Source: an uncultured Sutterella sp. (GTDB lineage Bacteria; Pseudomonadota; Gammaproteobacteria; Burkholderiales; Burkholderiaceae_F). From it: a stretch of DNA of 64,000 nucleotides. A program made the position numbers and the translations under genes. Shown one piece after another: positions 8,091-17,221 of the stretch (within the stretch, counting starts at the first letter, position 1; every line of letters begins with the position of its first letter). The notes under the pieces were generated by a model. The model had not been told where the DNA came from, made no database searches, and was given only the letters and a program-made list of their open reading frames with translations. The stretch lies in contig UQUR01000007.1 in NCBI GenBank assembly GCA_900544345.1, positions 42,791 to 106,790 on the forward strand. Direction: 5' to 3'.

Positions 8091-8121
8091 TCGCTAGCTT
8101 GGAAAAGCTGGCGATTTTTTT
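8091..8121 (+). terminator. Intrinsic terminator after tRNA-Thr
   Basis: Stem TCGCTAGCTT (8091-8100) with AAGCTGGCGA (8105-8114), GGAA loop, seven T (8115-8121). It ends the sspA-sspB-tRNA-Thr transcript. Confidence 0.85.
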
Positions 8122-8323
8122 ATTCTGGTGATTCTGGTGACGTTGACTATCTAACTACTCTGCATTGCAGATAATTCTTTTCCCTAGTTTTGCACTTCAG
8201 AATTTCTAAGCATTATGCGTTAGATAAATAATGATTTTTTAAGTGGCAATTACTACTAGTGAGTTTTTGATATCGCTCAGATAATAAGGTTGTGTCTGTT
8301 TAGACCGATTTTAGGAGAAAACA
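8122..8323. promoter_or_regulatory. Upstream region of the first ArgH-like gene, with a 13-bp dyad
   Basis: About 200 bases between the tRNA terminator and the lyase gene. It holds a perfect dyad TCTGCA-T-TGCAGA at 8159-8171 and an AGGAG ribosome site just before the ATG at 8324. The dyad could be an operator for one of the LysR regulators nearby. I cannot place a clear -35/-10 pair. A short direct repeat ATTCTGGTG occurs near 8125-8142. Confidence 0.4.
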
Positions 8324-9823
8324 ATGGCGATTCAACGCGGAAAGATGAAAAAGGCTCCGGCCAAAGAATTAGTGGATTACTTGATTCGACCGGCTATTGC
8401 AACGGACTTGGAACGTTCTTATCAAACCTTGTTGGATATCAATAAAGCGCACGTTCTTATGCTAGCCAAGCAAGGCATTATTGAAAAAGATGTCGCCAAA
8501 CAGATTTTGCAGGTGACGCAAGATATTGCGGGTATGCAGGCACATCCTGAGTTTGAAATCATTCCTGATGTTGAAGATTTATATTTCAATTTTGAACGCT
8601 ATCTGATCAAACGTACTTCTTTGGAAATCGGCGGTCAGCAACATACGGCCCGCTCTCGTAACGATATGTTTGCAACAGAGATCCGTTATGACACGCGCCG
8701 CTATTTCCTAACTCTTTGTGAGCACTTCAACAATCTTCGTCGTAGCTTCCTGAAGATTGCTCGCGAAAACACCGATGCCGTGATGTCAGGTTACACCCAT
8801 CTGCAACCTTCTGAACCAATCACTTTAGCTCACTACTGCTCGGCTATTTTAAACGCGATGGCTCGTGACTATGAGCGCATGACTCATGTTTGGAAGACAG
8901 TTAATCAATGCCCGCTCGGCGGCGGCTCAATGGGTTCAACAACATTTGATATTGATCGTCATTACACTGCTAAGCTCTTGGGCTTTGACAAGCCATTAGA
9001 AAACTCTTTGGACTGCGTAGCAGGACGTGACTTTACACTCGAGTTGGCTGCAGCTATGTCCACGGCAGGGTTAACGTTTAGCCGTATCGCCATGGACCTT
9101 ACGCTTTGGGCAACGCCGGAATACGGCTATATCGAACTGGATGACTCTGTTTCGGGCTGCTCTTCGATTATGCCTCAGAAGAAAAATCCGATTGCGCTTG
9201 AGCACGTACGCGCGAAGTCCGGCCACCTGGAAGCTTTCTACGTATCGCTTTGCACTGGCATGAAGAACGTTCCGTATATGCACTGCCGTGACATCAGTAC
9301 AGAATCCGTTCGTTATTTCTGGACGGCTATGACTGAATTCCTCCAAGATGCGGATCTCTTGAATGCTTCTTTGCGTGAAATGAAAGTTCACAAGGAACAT
9401 ATGGTTGAAAGTGCTCGCCGCAATTTCTGCACGGTAACGGAATTAGCCAACTATTTGGTGCGCATTGACAAGATTTCTTTCCGTGAAGCTCACGAGATTG
9501 TGGCCGATGTAGTCGGTTACCTGAATGAAAAGCATTTGATGGCTGACCAAATCACGTTGGAAGAACTCAATATGTTCTGCCAAAAGCTCTTTAACTTTAC
9601 CTCTAAGCTCACAGCTGAAGATCTGAAAGCGGCTCTTGACCCGGTCAAGAATGCTCAGTCGAAGACCTGTTGGGGCGGCACGGCTGAAGCTGAGGTGAGC
9701 CGTCAGCTTGACGTGATCGAGGCTCAGATTGAAAAGGATGAGGCAGAACGCAAGGCTCGTTTAGCTCAAATCGATCAAGCTAAGGTTGATTTGGAAAAGG
9801 CTGTTGAAGACTTCATCGCATAG
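8324..9823 (+). CDS. ArgH-like C-N lyase, intact active site
   Basis: Member of the fumarase/aspartase superfamily closest to argininosuccinate lyases, 499 residues (ArgH is about 460). All three active-site regions are intact: HTARSRND (107-114), GYTHLQ (156-161) and SSIMPQKKNP (280-289). The reaction should release fumarate from an N-substituted aspartate. The substrate need not be argininosuccinate: the protein belongs to an ArgH-like branch with ED-LYF-ERYL and GGQQHTARSRND, has a close paralogue at 21010-22518, and lies in a lyase/transporter island rather than with arginine-synthesis genes. Monocistronic, between a tRNA terminator and its own terminator. Confidence 0.85.
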   Translation: MAIQRGKMKKAPAKELVDYLIRPAIATDLERSYQTLLDINKAHVLMLAKQGIIEKDVAKQILQVTQDIAGMQAHPEFEIIPDVEDLYFNFERYLIKRTSLEIGGQQHTARSRNDMFATEIRYDTRRYFLTLCEHFNNLRRSFLKIARENTDAVMSGYTHLQPSEPITLAHYCSAILNAMARDYERMTHVWKTVNQCPLGGGSMGSTTFDIDRHYTAKLLGFDKPLENSLDCVAGRDFTLELAAAMSTAGLTFSRIAMDLTLWATPEYGYIELDDSVSGCSSIMPQKKNPIALEHVRAKSGHLEAFYVSLCTGMKNVPYMHCRDISTESVRYFWTAMTEFLQDADLLNASLREMKVHKEHMVESARRNFCTVTELANYLVRIDKISFREAHEIVADVVGYLNEKHLMADQITLEELNMFCQKLFNFTSKLTAEDLKAALDPVKNAQSKTCWGGTAEAEVSRQLDVIEAQIEKDEAERKARLAQIDQAKVDLEKAVEDFIA

Positions 9824-9842
9824 AAAATCAGTTTTGCTCCTT

Positions 9843-9881
9843 AGGGGCGGAAGGGCTCAGATCCACTTTCCGCCCCTTTTT
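9843..9881 (+). terminator. Intrinsic terminator after the ArgH-like gene
   Basis: Perfect 10-bp stem AGGGGCGGAA (9843-9852) with TTCCGCCCCT (9868-9877) followed by T residues to 9881. Confidence 0.9.
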
Positions 9882-9910
9882 CTAAGTCCTTTCAAAGAGG
9901 AGATGCAGCG

Positions 9911-10513
9911 ATGCTTGAGTTGGGCTCACTGTTCTTTTCGACCTTCATCAAATTCTTTTTCCTGCTGACGCCATTTTTTATCATCTCGATTTTTTTATCG
10001 CTTACAAGTGACGCCAATGAAGTGGTTAAAAAGATGTTGGCAATCAAAGTAACGATTGGTGTTGAAGTTATCAGTTTGATTTTGCTGATTTTTGGTGATG
10101 CTTTATTTGATCTTTTGGGGATCTCTGTTCCAGCGTTTAAAATTGGGGCGGGAGCGCTTTTATTTTTATCTGCAATTTCCTTGGTCCAGGGTAAGCCTAC
10201 AGTGCCCGATGTTAAAACTTCTTTGATGGATTTGGCTATTGTACCGATGGCTATACCGCTTACTTTGGGGCCGGGCTCTGTCGGCGCGCTGGTTGTCATG
10301 AGTAGTGATTTAAAAGGATTTATAGCAATTGCGACAACCGCTATTGCGATATCACTGGCTGTATTAAGTGTCGGTTTATTGCTTTATGCATCCGCCTCTA
10401 TTGAACGTATTATTGGAGAAAAGGGCATTCAAATGCTCAGCAAATTGACAGGTTTGGTTCTAGCATCTTTATCTGCACAAATGATGTTTGAGGGGGCAGC
10501 GACTTTTTTCTAG
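9911..10513 (+). CDS. MarC-family integral membrane protein
   Basis: Six-helix membrane protein of the MarC/UPF0056 family, 200 residues, normal for the family. The function of MarC proteins is not settled; the old multiple-antibiotic-resistance link was not confirmed. Typical features are the FFLLTPFFIISIFLSLT start, the conserved DLAIVPMAIPLTLGPGSVGALVVM section (about residues 107-130) with its PMAIPLTLGPG motif, and a C-terminal helix. It is only 9 bases upstream of a LysR gene, which is followed by a second, so the three may be one operon. Confidence 0.85.
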   Translation: MLELGSLFFSTFIKFFFLLTPFFIISIFLSLTSDANEVVKKMLAIKVTIGVEVISLILLIFGDALFDLLGISVPAFKIGAGALLFLSAISLVQGKPTVPDVKTSLMDLAIVPMAIPLTLGPGSVGALVVMSSDLKGFIAIATTAIAISLAVLSVGLLLYASASIERIIGEKGIQMLSKLTGLVLASLSAQMMFEGAATFF

Positions 10514-10522
10514 GACATACTT

Positions 10523-11566
10523 ATGGGAAACGATGACTTCTTCAAATTGCAAAGATTGCTCCCGTCAGGAATATTGAGCTTCCTGAACTTGTGTAAAACT
10601 CGTAGCTATACAAAAACGGCAAAAGAGCTTCATACATCACAGTCGTCCGTTTCGAGAAGTATCGTGGAATTGGAAAGTAGCTTGGGATTTCAGCTCATTG
10701 AACGAGATACCCGTCCGATCAAAATTACTCAGGCTGGTCTTCTGCTGCGGCAGTCGTTGTTAAATTGTCAAGATATTCTCGAAAATGTTCTGCTGAATAT
10801 TCAAGAGACTAATTTCACACACCTGCCCCTGCGCATTGGTTTTATTGAAAGTATGTTGGATTGCTTCACAAAGCCACTCTTGATAAACCTAAGATCGGCT
10901 TACTCCAACGCATTGGTACTAACAGCGGTTAGTACTCAGTTACTAAAGTTGCTCGATGAAGATCGGCTAGATTTTATTGTTTCATCTAACCCTTTCAGTC
11001 AAAGAAATGACTTAAAGCGTTGTTTCCTTTTTCAAGAGCCTTCAGTCATTATCCTGCCTAAATCCTTAAAAATACCCGAACCAATGACTTGGGATCATTT
11101 GAAATATTGTGGCTTACCGCAAATTTCGCACGATAAAGATAGTTCAGGTGCATTTCTCGAGGATCGCCTTTTTAGTGAAAACGGTCTTAATTTTGTGCAC
11201 CAATTGGATGTTAATTCCAATAGTTTGATTGTAGAGATGGTGGCTGAACGTTTCGGGTGGTCTCTGACCAGAGTTAGCTCCCTAATACGATTTCCTCAGT
11301 TTTTCGACCAAATTTCGGTTAGGCAAATGCCTGATCCATTGACTTCCAGAGAAATTTTTTTAATCTATAAAAAGGATGTTTTTTCTCCTATGGCTCAAAA
11401 AATAGCTAAAGAGATACGTCAGATAATTGATTTTTCACTCGTGCCCAGAATGCTTCACTGGGCGCCATGGATCAAGCCCTATCTGTTTGTACAAGGAGAA
11501 GGTCCTTTGGATCGGGTAGCGCTATTTCCAGAAGAGCATCCTGATCGTTTAATTTCTGTTTTGTAG
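10523..11566 (+). CDS. LysR-family regulator 1 of the lyase island
   Basis: LysR-type regulator, 347 residues. N-terminal winged helix about residues 12-72, with SYTKTAKELHTSQSSVSRSI as recognition helix region, then an effector domain with LDEDRLDFIVSSNPFSQRND. The C-terminus runs about 40 residues past the usual LysR end, with the tail WAPWIKPYLFVQGEGPLDR. It is closely similar to the next gene throughout and more distantly to the regulator at 17222. It probably controls one or more of the island's transporter and lyase operons; the effector may be a C4-dicarboxylate (inference). Confidence 0.88.
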   Translation: MGNDDFFKLQRLLPSGILSFLNLCKTRSYTKTAKELHTSQSSVSRSIVELESSLGFQLIERDTRPIKITQAGLLLRQSLLNCQDILENVLLNIQETNFTHLPLRIGFIESMLDCFTKPLLINLRSAYSNALVLTAVSTQLLKLLDEDRLDFIVSSNPFSQRNDLKRCFLFQEPSVIILPKSLKIPEPMTWDHLKYCGLPQISHDKDSSGAFLEDRLFSENGLNFVHQLDVNSNSLIVEMVAERFGWSLTRVSSLIRFPQFFDQISVRQMPDPLTSREIFLIYKKDVFSPMAQKIAKEIRQIIDFSLVPRMLHWAPWIKPYLFVQGEGPLDRVALFPEEHPDRLISVL

Positions 11567-11576
11567 GTTACTGGTT

Positions 11577-12617
11577 ATGGTAGAAAAGGTCGGTTTACTT
11601 AAATCTTTTTTCCCGCTTGGCATTCTTTGTTTCCTCAGTCTGTGCAAAACACACAGCTACACTCAGACTGCGAAACAACTGAACACATCACAGTCTTCTG
11701 TTTCGCGCTCAATTATAGAAATGGAGAATATGCTGGGATTTCAACTGGTCGAAAGGCAGACCAGACCGATCAAAATCACTCAATCAGGACTTTTGCTTGA
11801 GAAATCTTTGCTGACATGTCAAAGCACGCTTGAGCAAATGCTGGTGGATATCCGCCAAAATAATTTGGTTCATATGCCATTTAGAATCGGCATTATTGAA
11901 AGTATGGCTGATTGCCTGACTCGTCCTTTGTTTCAAAACCTAAATGGAGGGTACGCTAACGCCTTAGCATTAACGGCAGTGAGCACTCGCCTTTTAGAGT
12001 TGTTGGATGAGGATCGGGTGGATTTTATAGTTTCATCCAATCCTTTTAGTTACCGCAACGACTTGAAGCGTTATTTTGTCTTCCAGGAGCCTTCTATCAT
12101 TGTTACCCCTAAGTCTGTTGTGTTGCCTCGGCCTTTAACTTGGCAACGACTTCAGTATTGTGGTTTACCCCAGATTTCTTATGATCGAGCCAATTCAGGC
12201 GCCGCTATGGAGAGGCGTTTATTTAATGAAAACGGACTAAATTTCATTAGACGCATTGAGGTAGATTTAAACGTTCTTTTGATGGGGATGGTAGCGAACA
12301 ATATGGGGTGGGCTTTAACACGAGTAACCTCTTTGGTTCAGTTTCCAGACTACGGGCGGGGTGTAAATGTTTATGAGATGCCCGATCCATTAGCTTCTAA
12401 AGAGGTCTTTTTAATCTATAAAAATGATGCTTTTTCGGAGATGGCAGAAAAGATCGCCCGTGAAATTAAGAAAGTAATTTGTGAATATCTGATTCCTCAA
12501 ATGCTCAATTGGGCTCCGTGGCTCAAACCTTATTTATTTGTGCAAGGGCAGGGCCCACTTGATCGCATCCCAGCCTTTCCTGACGAGCGTCCCAGTCGCC
12601 TGACCACAGTGTTTTAA
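11577..12617 (+). CDS. LysR-family regulator 2, tandem paralogue
   Basis: LysR-type regulator, 346 residues, 10 bases after its paralogue. The pair share long identical segments, for example the QSSVSRS recognition helix, VDFIVSSNPFSYRNDLKR and the C-terminal tail WAPWLKPYLFVQGQGPLDR. This is a local gene duplication. Differences concentrate in the effector domain, so the two may sense different ligands while binding similar DNA. The gene ends at a bidirectional terminator shared with the convergent lyase operon. Confidence 0.88.
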   Translation: MVEKVGLLKSFFPLGILCFLSLCKTHSYTQTAKQLNTSQSSVSRSIIEMENMLGFQLVERQTRPIKITQSGLLLEKSLLTCQSTLEQMLVDIRQNNLVHMPFRIGIIESMADCLTRPLFQNLNGGYANALALTAVSTRLLELLDEDRVDFIVSSNPFSYRNDLKRYFVFQEPSIIVTPKSVVLPRPLTWQRLQYCGLPQISYDRANSGAAMERRLFNENGLNFIRRIEVDLNVLLMGMVANNMGWALTRVTSLVQFPDYGRGVNVYEMPDPLASKEVFLIYKNDAFSEMAEKIAREIKKVICEYLIPQMLNWAPWLKPYLFVQGQGPLDRIPAFPDERPSRLTTVF

Positions 12618-12620
12618 AAA

Positions 12621-12651
12621 AAGGCCGGGACTTAACAGAATTCCCGGCCTT
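12621..12651. terminator. Bidirectional terminator between convergent operons
   Basis: Stem AAGGCCGGGA (12621-12630) with TCCCGGCCTT (12642-12651), flanked by an A run on the left. It serves the minus-strand lyase operon and the plus-strand LysR pair. Confidence 0.85.
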
Positions 12652-12660
12652 AATGTCTCT

Positions 12661-14037
12661 TTACTTTGTTTTATTTCTTAGTTCTGCAAAACGCACTAAC
12701 AGGTTTTCAACACGCTTTGTATTGATTAGATTAACGGGATTTAGAATTTCATCTAATGCACTATCGGGCAAAACCTTGAGTTCTTTTGCAGCCTGCAGAC
12801 AAGTTAAATTTTGATTTCTAGCTAGATCCTGGACCTTGCGGCGATCTTCTTTCGTGCAGAAATAGTCCAAAGCACGAGCTAAAGCTAAAGAGCTTTGGGC
12901 TTGTTTTAAGGCTCTATCTGGGAAAGCGGTAATTCCTTGGATAACTTTCTTGCCGAAAATTTCCAGTGTTCTGGCCAACAAATCGCAGGAATCCATCAGT
13001 GTTTTAATGGGTAAGGTCGATGAAGGAGTTGCTCCCAACCAGCCAGAGTGAACACCAAGAGTAGAGGCCCATTGGTTGGACAAAATGTTGTCAGAAACCA
13101 GCATAGCCAGCTCTGCAACTGTTGGGTTGATCTTTCCGGGCATGATGGAAGAACCCGGTGCTACGGCAGGAAATGCAATTTCACGAATGCCGCCTCTGGG
13201 ACCCGAGCACAAAAGTCCCAGGTCATGCGCTGTTCTCCAAAGTACAAGAGCAATTGATTGGATGTGAGCGTGAGTCAGAACAAGTTTTTGGGCACCGTCC
13301 AAGCCGGCTAAAGCATTAGCGGGCGTCTTTAGTTCAAAACCTGCCAGCTGCGACAAAGCAGCGTTGGCAGCCTTTTGGAATGCCCGAGAGCTTCCTAATC
13401 CGGTTCCTGCTTCACCAAGACCCAATGCTGATTCATTCCAGGCAAGTTGGTTTTGCTTCAGGCTTTCTAACGAATCACGAAGCGCAACGCTGTAAGCCTC
13501 AAATTCATCACCTAAGCTGACGGGTAATCCATCACGAAGGTTGGAGCGAGAGGTTTTGACTATATCTTTAAATTCATTGGCTTTTGTATCCATTAAATCA
13601 GCAAACCAATGACCTGCTTCTAAAAGCGGTGTAATACATTCCCGAACAACAAGTGTTTTAATCGTGGCGGTAACATCAGCGTCGGCCTGATTGATTAAAA
13701 GATCGTCTCGAGTTACATGAAGAGTGTCGGTACTGGCAGCGCGAGCCAGATAGTCAGAAATCGCCAGATTAAGCGGCGCACCGAAACTTCTGTAGATGTT
13801 GACGGGTATATCAACCTTTGAAATGTCGCCTAGGGCCAGGCGGCAAGCTTTTTCAATTGCTTCAGCTTTATGTGCTGAGAGCTCGCCCGTTTCTTTATTG
13901 GCGAGCGTTGCGGCAAGCTTAACAAGTAAAGCAGCCTTAATTAAGGACGGATAATGATTGAGAGTACGGTCTCCGGCTTTAAGCATTTTTTGCAGTTTCT
14001 CAATCAGCATTAAATCATTTGTTTCTTTTTCAGTCAT
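12661..14037 (-). CDS. Aspartase-like partner with serine loop but no SSN region (B1)
   Basis: Fumarase/aspartase-superfamily protein, 458 residues. The third active-site region is intact, PGSSIMPGKINP at 294-305. The others are not: the place of HVNxxQSSNDxxPT reads LLINQADADVTAT (113-125), GT-N of the first substrate-binding loop reads GAPLN (86-90), and RTHLQDA or RTQLQDA reads RSNLRDG (164-170). The N-terminal PDEAYYG strand of aspartases is missing too. Alone it cannot build a normal active site. It is 23 bases downstream of the gene at 14061-15518, which has the complementary set. By eye it is most similar to the protein at 23953-25356. Heteromer subunit is my preferred reading; a regulatory pseudoenzyme is possible. 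Confidence 0.82.
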   Translation of the reverse strand: MTEKETNDLMLIEKLQKMLKAGDRTLNHYPSLIKAALLVKLAATLANKETGELSAHKAEAIEKACRLALGDISKVDIPVNIYRSFGAPLNLAISDYLARAASTDTLHVTRDDLLINQADADVTATIKTLVVRECITPLLEAGHWFADLMDTKANEFKDIVKTSRSNLRDGLPVSLGDEFEAYSVALRDSLESLKQNQLAWNESALGLGEAGTGLGSSRAFQKAANAALSQLAGFELKTPANALAGLDGAQKLVLTHAHIQSIALVLWRTAHDLGLLCSGPRGGIREIAFPAVAPGSSIMPGKINPTVAELAMLVSDNILSNQWASTLGVHSGWLGATPSSTLPIKTLMDSCDLLARTLEIFGKKVIQGITAFPDRALKQAQSSLALARALDYFCTKEDRRKVQDLARNQNLTCLQAAKELKVLPDSALDEILNPVNLINTKRVENLLVRFAELRNKTK

Positions 14038-14060
14038 GACAAATTACTCCCAACCTGTGA

Positions 14061-15518
14061 TTACGAAATCTTGCGCAGTTTCCCGTACTTATGGAACATT
14101 GCAACCATCTCACGGCAATCGGTGAGTTTTTTGACATTAAAGAGATCTTCTGCGACTTCCGGTGGCAGTAAATGTTCTTTAAGCGCTGCTTCTTTGCAGG
14201 AGATATTTTCAGCAATGGCGAGTTTGGCAATCTTCACCCCAGTTGGGTAACCATATAACGAACTCACCATGGTTGACAGCGATGTTGACAGTTCTGCATT
14301 AGTCTTACAGCGCTCAACATTAACCTGAATGCCCTCAATACATTTTGTAGCGAAGATATCGACAACATCCTCAACCATGCTAAGAGCATCAAGGACGCAA
14401 ATAATGCCGCCAGAGTTAATTGAACCGTGGTCAAGCTGACCTTCGTTTGCAGCAAACATCGCCATTTGTTCAGTTGCAATCACCTGTTGCATTGTTTCAA
14501 TGACTAACTCTGGAACATAGGTGCAACTTGTACCTAGATAGTTTTGAAGTTCTTCATCTAATTCAGGCAGGTATAACTCACAAAGACCAGTTCTGGGTCC
14601 TGAGGAATAAAGCAGTAAGTCATTGGCAATACGCCCCATTGCAGTTGCAACGGCTGATAATCGTTCCATCAATATAAGCTGATGGTCTGTGTTGCGCATA
14701 CTGTCAAAAACAGCACTATCGGGGATGACCTCATCACCTGGCATCTGAGCTAAATGCATTTCGAAGCCAATGATTTTGGAGAGATTCTCATAAATATGCT
14801 CAGCATATCCGGGTAACTGTCCCATACCTGTCCCTAAGACTGTTGCTCCAAGAACGCCCTCTTCAAAAGTTTGACGGTAATGTTCGAGAGTGATTCTGTT
14901 GCGCCGCAGTTGACTTTGCCAACCACCAAAGACTTGACCATAGGTCATGGGAACCGCATCTTGTAAACCAGTCCTGCCCAAACGAATAACACTTTCAAAC
15001 TCAAGCGCTTTTTTAGCAACGGTTTTCTCTAAGCGCTTCAACGCATCGCAAACTCGTTTGACTCGACGATGTAGGACAATGGCCTCTACAGTCGGGAAAA
15101 CGTCGTTAGATGATTGACACATATTAACGTGGGAATTGGGGTGTACCTGATCGTACCCTTTGTGTCCTGTCAATATTTCGTTGGCTCGGTTGGCTAAAAC
15201 TTCATTGACATTCATATTGACGCCAGTGCCTTGACTGCGCCAAATATTGATGGGGAACTGCCCGTCAAAGCGTCCGGCAATCATTTCGTCACAAGCTTGT
15301 TGAATTGCTTCTGACTTTTTTGAATCGAGAGCGCCGATTTGAGCATTGGTAATGGCACAAGCCTTTTTCACTTCCGCTACTGCGTGCATGACTTCAGGGT
15401 AGTCGTTATAAGTGCGATCTGACACAAGATAGTTTTGAGAGACCCGGGTCGTTTGAATCCCGTAATAAGCCTCATCAGGAACTGCCATTTCGCCCAGTGA
15501 ATCTTTTTCAATTCTCAT
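14061..15518 (-). CDS. Aspartase-like partner with SSN region but no serine loop (A1)
   Basis: Aspartate ammonia-lyase-like protein, 485 residues. It has the full aspartase start RIEKDSLGEMAVPDEAYYG, the GTGVNMNVNEV loop (97-107) and HVNMCQSSNDVFPT (130-143). The second region is RTGLQDAVP (182-190), with Gly where aspartases have Gln and fumarases His. The third region is rewritten without change of length: after LPEL, where QAGSSIMPAKVNPVV is found in E. coli AspA, this protein has DEELQNYLGTSCTYV (321-335). So the catalytic serine loop and its Lys and Asn are gone. It shares the operon with the 12661-14037 gene, which has the serine loop. Closest relative in the window by eye: the 22606-23943 protein. 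Confidence 0.84.
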   Translation of the reverse strand: MRIEKDSLGEMAVPDEAYYGIQTTRVSQNYLVSDRTYNDYPEVMHAVAEVKKACAITNAQIGALDSKKSEAIQQACDEMIAGRFDGQFPINIWRSQGTGVNMNVNEVLANRANEILTGHKGYDQVHPNSHVNMCQSSNDVFPTVEAIVLHRRVKRVCDALKRLEKTVAKKALEFESVIRLGRTGLQDAVPMTYGQVFGGWQSQLRRNRITLEHYRQTFEEGVLGATVLGTGMGQLPGYAEHIYENLSKIIGFEMHLAQMPGDEVIPDSAVFDSMRNTDHQLILMERLSAVATAMGRIANDLLLYSSGPRTGLCELYLPELDEELQNYLGTSCTYVPELVIETMQQVIATEQMAMFAANEGQLDHGSINSGGIICVLDALSMVEDVVDIFATKCIEGIQVNVERCKTNAELSTSLSTMVSSLYGYPTGVKIAKLAIAENISCKEAALKEHLLPPEVAEDLFNVKKLTDCREMVAMFHKYGKLRKIS

Positions 15519-15664
15519 ACTTTCTGCTCCTTGGTCAGTAAGTAAACTTTGAAACTAACAATGCATTGGTCATACAAAAACTTCGTTTCTCATTTTCCGA
15601 TTAACTTTGGTTCTCAGCAACGACTTGCCAGTTTTTGCAAGACTATGTTTCATAATCTGAGATT

Positions 15665-15704
15665 TGTGCTCGTAATCCTTGTTTACGGGAAGATTACAAG
15701 CACA
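15665..15704. other. Long hairpin between dcu transporter and A1 lyase gene
   Basis: TGTGCT-C-GTAATC (15665-15677) pairs with GATTAC-A-AGCACA (15692-15704), with one mismatch. On the minus strand, the coding direction here, no T run follows, so it may stabilise or process the mRNA between the transporter and the lyases. On the plus strand a T run does follow. Confidence 0.5.
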
Positions 15705-15713
15705 AAATCTTTT

Positions 15714-17027
15714 TTAAATAACAAATTGACCTATGGTAAGACCGACCGTTACCGCGACGATGGTGCAAATCAGACCAGGGCGCATGAACGAGTGGTTCAG
15801 AACGAATTTTCCGATCTTTGTGGTACCTGATAAGTCAAAGGCAATTGTCGCAACGAGCGCGCCGGAGGTCGGAATGAAGAACAGACCGTTTACGGCAGGG
15901 TACATCCCGATTAAAGAGGCTGGTCCAAGCCCAAGAGCTAAACCCAGCGGCATAACAGCGCGGACGGTTGCGGCCTGAGAGTGCAACACAACAGCCAGGA
16001 AAAAGAGAATTACAGCGAAGATCCAGGGATACGCGGCAATAATGTCTTTAGAACTGGCTAACCATTCTGTTTTGTGAGCCGAGATAAAACTGTCACCCAA
16101 CCAAGCCAAACCGAAAACAGCAATCAGGGCGGTAATACCGGCGCGCATAATGGGCGAGGTCATTGCATCGGATAATTTGGGACGCGTGACCACGAGAATA
16201 ATGGCGGCTACAGTAAGCATCGCAATTTGTAAAAACATTGCCATACTGAGAGGTTTAGCTGCTCCTGCCGGCGTCCTTAACTCAGGGACAAAACCCGAAA
16301 TCACGACAAAAACAACGCCTAAAACGAAAATCAATGCACTGACAGCTGCACTCTTGGGAAGCTTCTTTTGTTCGACTTTTGCAGGAGGAGGAATGAGACC
16401 GGCTTTGAGTCTAGCCTGAAATTCAGGATCCTTAGAGAGGTCCTTACCGGCAAACATTTGGAAGCACGAGGCTACAAAAACGCCGCACAAGGAAGCCGGA
16501 ACAGAAATTGCAAGTATGTGTCCCAAAGTCAGATCATAATTGGCAGCGACCAAAAGACCTAACAAAGCAGCCGTTGCAGCTGAAACCGGAGAAGCTGTTA
16601 CAGCTTGCTGAGCCGCTAAAGCCGAAATTGCCATGGGACGTTCCGGGCGAATGCCGGTGGCATACGACACTTCATAAATCACAGGCATCAGTGGGTAGCA
16701 GATGTGAGCTGTGCCAGCTAAAAACGAGAAAAACCATACCGTTAGCGGTGCCACTAACGTTACTCGTTTGGGATTCGAGCGAATGATTTTTTCTGCAACA
16801 GAAACCATGTAATCAACACCGCCCGCAGCGTACATAACAGAGGCTGCAGTGACCACTGCAGTGATGATCAGCATCACATCAATGGGTGCTGAGGTTGGTT
16901 TAATACCGAAAAATAGGGTTAGGATCAAAAGGCCAACACCGCCCCAAATACCTAAACCGATCCCTTTGTAGCGGGCACCCAAAAAAATACACGCTACAAC
17001 AACGATAATTTCTAATGTTGTTGACAT
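15714..17027 (-). CDS. DcuA/DcuB-family C4-dicarboxylate transporter 1
   Basis: Integral membrane protein of 437 residues, close in pattern to the anaerobic C4-dicarboxylate transporters DcuA/DcuB of E. coli: N-terminal ARYKGIGLGIWGG, AAGGVDYMV, GIRPERPMA and the C-terminal ATVRAVMPLGLALGLGPASL and GTTKIGKFVLNHSFMRPG. About ten to twelve membrane segments. In E. coli these proteins exchange fumarate, malate or aspartate for succinate. It is the first gene of a minus-strand operon with two aspartase-like genes. The paralogue at 19684-20997 heads the plus-strand operon. Confidence 0.88.
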   Translation of the reverse strand: MSTTLEIIVVVACIFLGARYKGIGLGIWGGVGLLILTLFFGIKPTSAPIDVMLIITAVVTAASVMYAAGGVDYMVSVAEKIIRSNPKRVTLVAPLTVWFFSFLAGTAHICYPLMPVIYEVSYATGIRPERPMAISALAAQQAVTASPVSAATAALLGLLVAANYDLTLGHILAISVPASLCGVFVASCFQMFAGKDLSKDPEFQARLKAGLIPPPAKVEQKKLPKSAAVSALIFVLGVVFVVISGFVPELRTPAGAAKPLSMAMFLQIAMLTVAAIILVVTRPKLSDAMTSPIMRAGITALIAVFGLAWLGDSFISAHKTEWLASSKDIIAAYPWIFAVILFFLAVVLHSQAATVRAVMPLGLALGLGPASLIGMYPAVNGLFFIPTSGALVATIAFDLSGTTKIGKFVLNHSFMRPGLICTIVAVTVGLTIGQFVI

Positions 17028-17150
17028 AAGTGCTCCGAAAAAGAAAAGAACGTTTTACGAGAGAAAACGGATTTTTCGAGACCGAGCGCTCGGAGCCCTT
17101 AAGAGACATTTTTGAATTGAATGTAATCAAGCACAATGATTCTTCGTTTT

Positions 17151-17169
17151 ACGCAAAAACATATTGCGT
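17151..17169. promoter_or_regulatory. Dyad ACGCAA-N7-TTGCGT in the divergent dcu/LysR promoter region
   Basis: Perfect 6-bp inverted repeat ACGCAA (17151-17156) and TTGCGT (17164-17169), between the minus-strand transporter operon (start 17027) and the plus-strand LysR gene (start 17222). Position and symmetry suit a LysR-type operator, but I cannot assign the protein. Confidence 0.5.
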
Positions 17170-17221
17170 TGATTAAAGCGCTATAGTCATTGAGAGAAGA
17201 AAAGTTTTAAATTATTTTTTT

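Noticed and set aside
12661..15518. Pseudogene reading of the A1 and B1 lyase genes
   Set aside because: Both are full length without frameshift or early stop, keep many conserved residues, and the losses are confined to complementary active-site regions. Decay would not repeat the same pattern in two pairs. I keep pseudoenzyme as an alternative but not pseudogene.
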